From Chara braunii (Eukaryota; Streptophyta; Charophyceae; Charales; Characeae), in the NCBI GenBank assembly GCA_003427395.1, contig BFEA01000003.1:5663967-5707270 (forward strand): a DNA stretch of 43,304 bases, given 5' to 3'. Under the pieces are notes generated by a model that had not been told where the DNA came from, made no database searches, and worked only from the letters and a program-made list of their open reading frames with translations. Position numbers and translations under genes: made by a program. How positions within the stretch are numbered: position 1 is the stretch's first letter; each line of letters begins with the position of its first letter. Below are positions 42,146 to 43,304 of the stretch, in pieces.

Positions 42146-42267
42146 GGGCCTCGTTCCTCTACTCACAACATGCACAAACGACACAAATCATGGCAGTGTA
42201 TTTTGCCATGTTCTAGGTGGACATTCATTCTCATTTTGCACATTTGGAGAGTACTGGAGCGAGGCCC
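42146..42267. mobile_element. Tourist-like MITE, copy 2 (122 bp)
   Basis: GGGCCTCGTTCCTCTACTC...GAGTACTGGAGCGAGGCCC, flanked by AAT on both sides. Reverse-complemented it aligns over its length with 5783-5904 (for example CTCTCCAAATGTGCAAAA). Confidence 0.75.
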
Positions 42268-42758
42268 AATCTCATGTATCTGACCGCAGAACGAGTCCAC
42301 ATCTCTCAGACGTCAGATGCATCTGCCCGCCCCTTTCTTTTCCTTTTCTCTTCTTTGTTCCTTTTCTCTAGGATATACATCTGAGTCATCTGACTGCTCG
42401 AAGCCTGCAGTGAGAGCACCCAGGCGGGTGTTAAAATTAAAAAAAAAAAGAAAAAAAAAGAAAAAGAGAAAAAGATAACTTCTTCAAGGTGCGGACGATC
42501 CAGATCCCTCAGATGCAAAAAAAAAAAGTAAAAAAAAGTCAGATGTCTCTCCTTCCCTCTCCCTCTCTCTCTCCTCCCTTCACCTTTCTTCCCCCCTTTT
42601 CAACTTCCCCAGGCCGCATCTGTTTACTACTTTTCCCCTTTTTCACTTGAAATCCCCGCCTTTTGGTAGTCTTTCTCTCTTCGGCTGCTCTCCTCCAACC
42701 AAACTATATCGCATGTTATGAGAGAGGAACCTTCTCAATAGGCAAATTCTACTGCTAA

Positions 42759-42761
<3 letters not shown>
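42268..42761. other. no gene; T-rich and pyrimidine-rich sequence
   Basis: Poly(A)-like interruptions near 42438-42475 and 42519-42540; CT-rich 42546-42600. No feature recognised. Confidence 0.5.

Positions 42762-42801
<40 letters not shown>
42762..42801. repeat. (GA)n microsatellite
   Basis: About 20 GA units. Confidence 0.95.
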
Positions 42802-42804
<3 letters not shown>

Positions 42805-42897
42805 TTACAGTTTTACGATCCAGAGGAGGAGAATAGACTTCCAGTTTCCGAAAGGTCGGGGGTATCTTACCATCTGTGCTCGTTCCGGTTTCAACTA

Positions 42898-42926
42898 ACG
42901 TTTCGTCTATAGTCTGCCAACATCAG
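42898..42926 (-). ncRNA. hammerhead-like relic (PLE terminus type)
   Basis: The minus strand reads CTGATG(T)TGGCAGAC...GACGAAACGTT: a CTGATGA core with one substitution, a variable arm and the GAAAC box. This layout is common at termini of animal-type PLEs. Stem II pairing is poor here, so only ancestry is suggested. Confidence 0.35.
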
Positions 42927-43034
42927 GATTTGCTGCTGCGTGTGCTACAGTGGGAGCACCTCAGCTACAGACAAATTACTAAGAATACGGAGAGGCAGCG
43001 ATCCCAAGGACCTGTACCGATCGTGAAAAGGTAG

Positions 43035-43035
43035 G

Positions 43036-43077
<42 letters not shown>

Positions 43078-43136
43078 TCTCAACGTAAGCATGGAGTTGA
43101 GCTGACCCATACACACACAGACACACAGACACACAG

Positions 43137-43229
<93 letters not shown>
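43035..43229. repeat. (GA)n, (CA)n and (GA)n compound microsatellites
   Basis: (GA)n at about 43037-43074, CACA-rich 43111-43168, then (GA)n 43169-43229. The Cys/Val and Leu/Ser frames here are artefacts. Confidence 0.95.
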
Positions 43230-43232
<3 letters not shown>

Positions 43233-43304
43233 TGTCAGGTTCTTGACAATGGCCTTAAATAATTATTGTTTTCGTTGAAAAGTAGCAATTTTTTTCCGGA
43301 GGTG

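Overview
The window reads as nuclear DNA of a green-lineage eukaryote, most likely a streptophyte (charophyte-type) alga. The reasons are a two-exon, plant-type KTI12/DRL1 gene, plant-style LINEs with a C-terminal zf-RVT domain, Tourist- and hAT-like MITEs, and a Penelope-like element (PLE) whose GIY-YIG nuclease precedes the reverse transcriptase, an order known from the Chlamys/Naiad clade (Chlamys occurs in green algae and spike mosses). The genus is inference. There are no prokaryotic operons, CRISPR arrays or viruses.

Layout. 1-10.5 kb: the only convincing host gene, KTI12/DRL1 on the minus strand (exon 2 at 1186-1915, exon 1 at 10096-10394), split by an apparent 8.2 kb intron packed with repeats: tRNA-derived SINE heads, foldback MITEs, a truncated U2 snRNA copy, PLE-terminus-like repeats with hammerhead-like cores, and long microsatellites. 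The intron contains a perfect Illumina Nextera mate-pair junction adapter at 7620-7657, so its sequence and length cannot be taken at face value. Two E2F-type sites lie just upstream of the start codon. 10.5-13 kb: no gene; a 431-bp TIR element and a structured repeat. 13-19.7 kb: a decayed plus-strand LINE ending in poly(A), its RT split by a hAT-like foldback element with an imperfect 8-bp duplication. 20.9-29.9 kb: a long minus-strand LINE with an unusually large ORF1 (zinc knuckle, Gln-rich middle) and a full EN-RT-zf-RVT ORF2, broken by stops and frameshifts. 31.8-32.9 kb: a third LINE remnant whose two parts face opposite ways, as twin priming would produce.

33.3-39.4 kb: the most interesting element, a PLE in the order SAP-like segment, GIY-YIG nuclease, CxC linker, RT. 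It has taken a 19-nt plus A29 micro-retroinsertion with a 10-bp duplication, and a 2,328-bp TG...CA solo-LTR-like insertion between RT motifs B and C. Tandem repeats and a hammerhead-like motif lie just downstream. 39.5-43.3 kb: a tRNA-derived SINE, a second Tourist-like MITE, another hammerhead-like core and dinucleotide repeats.

The genes do not form a pathway. One housekeeping gene (Elongator-linked tRNA modification) is embedded in layered transposon insertions whose nesting gives their relative age. All identities come from reading the sequence; no database search was run.
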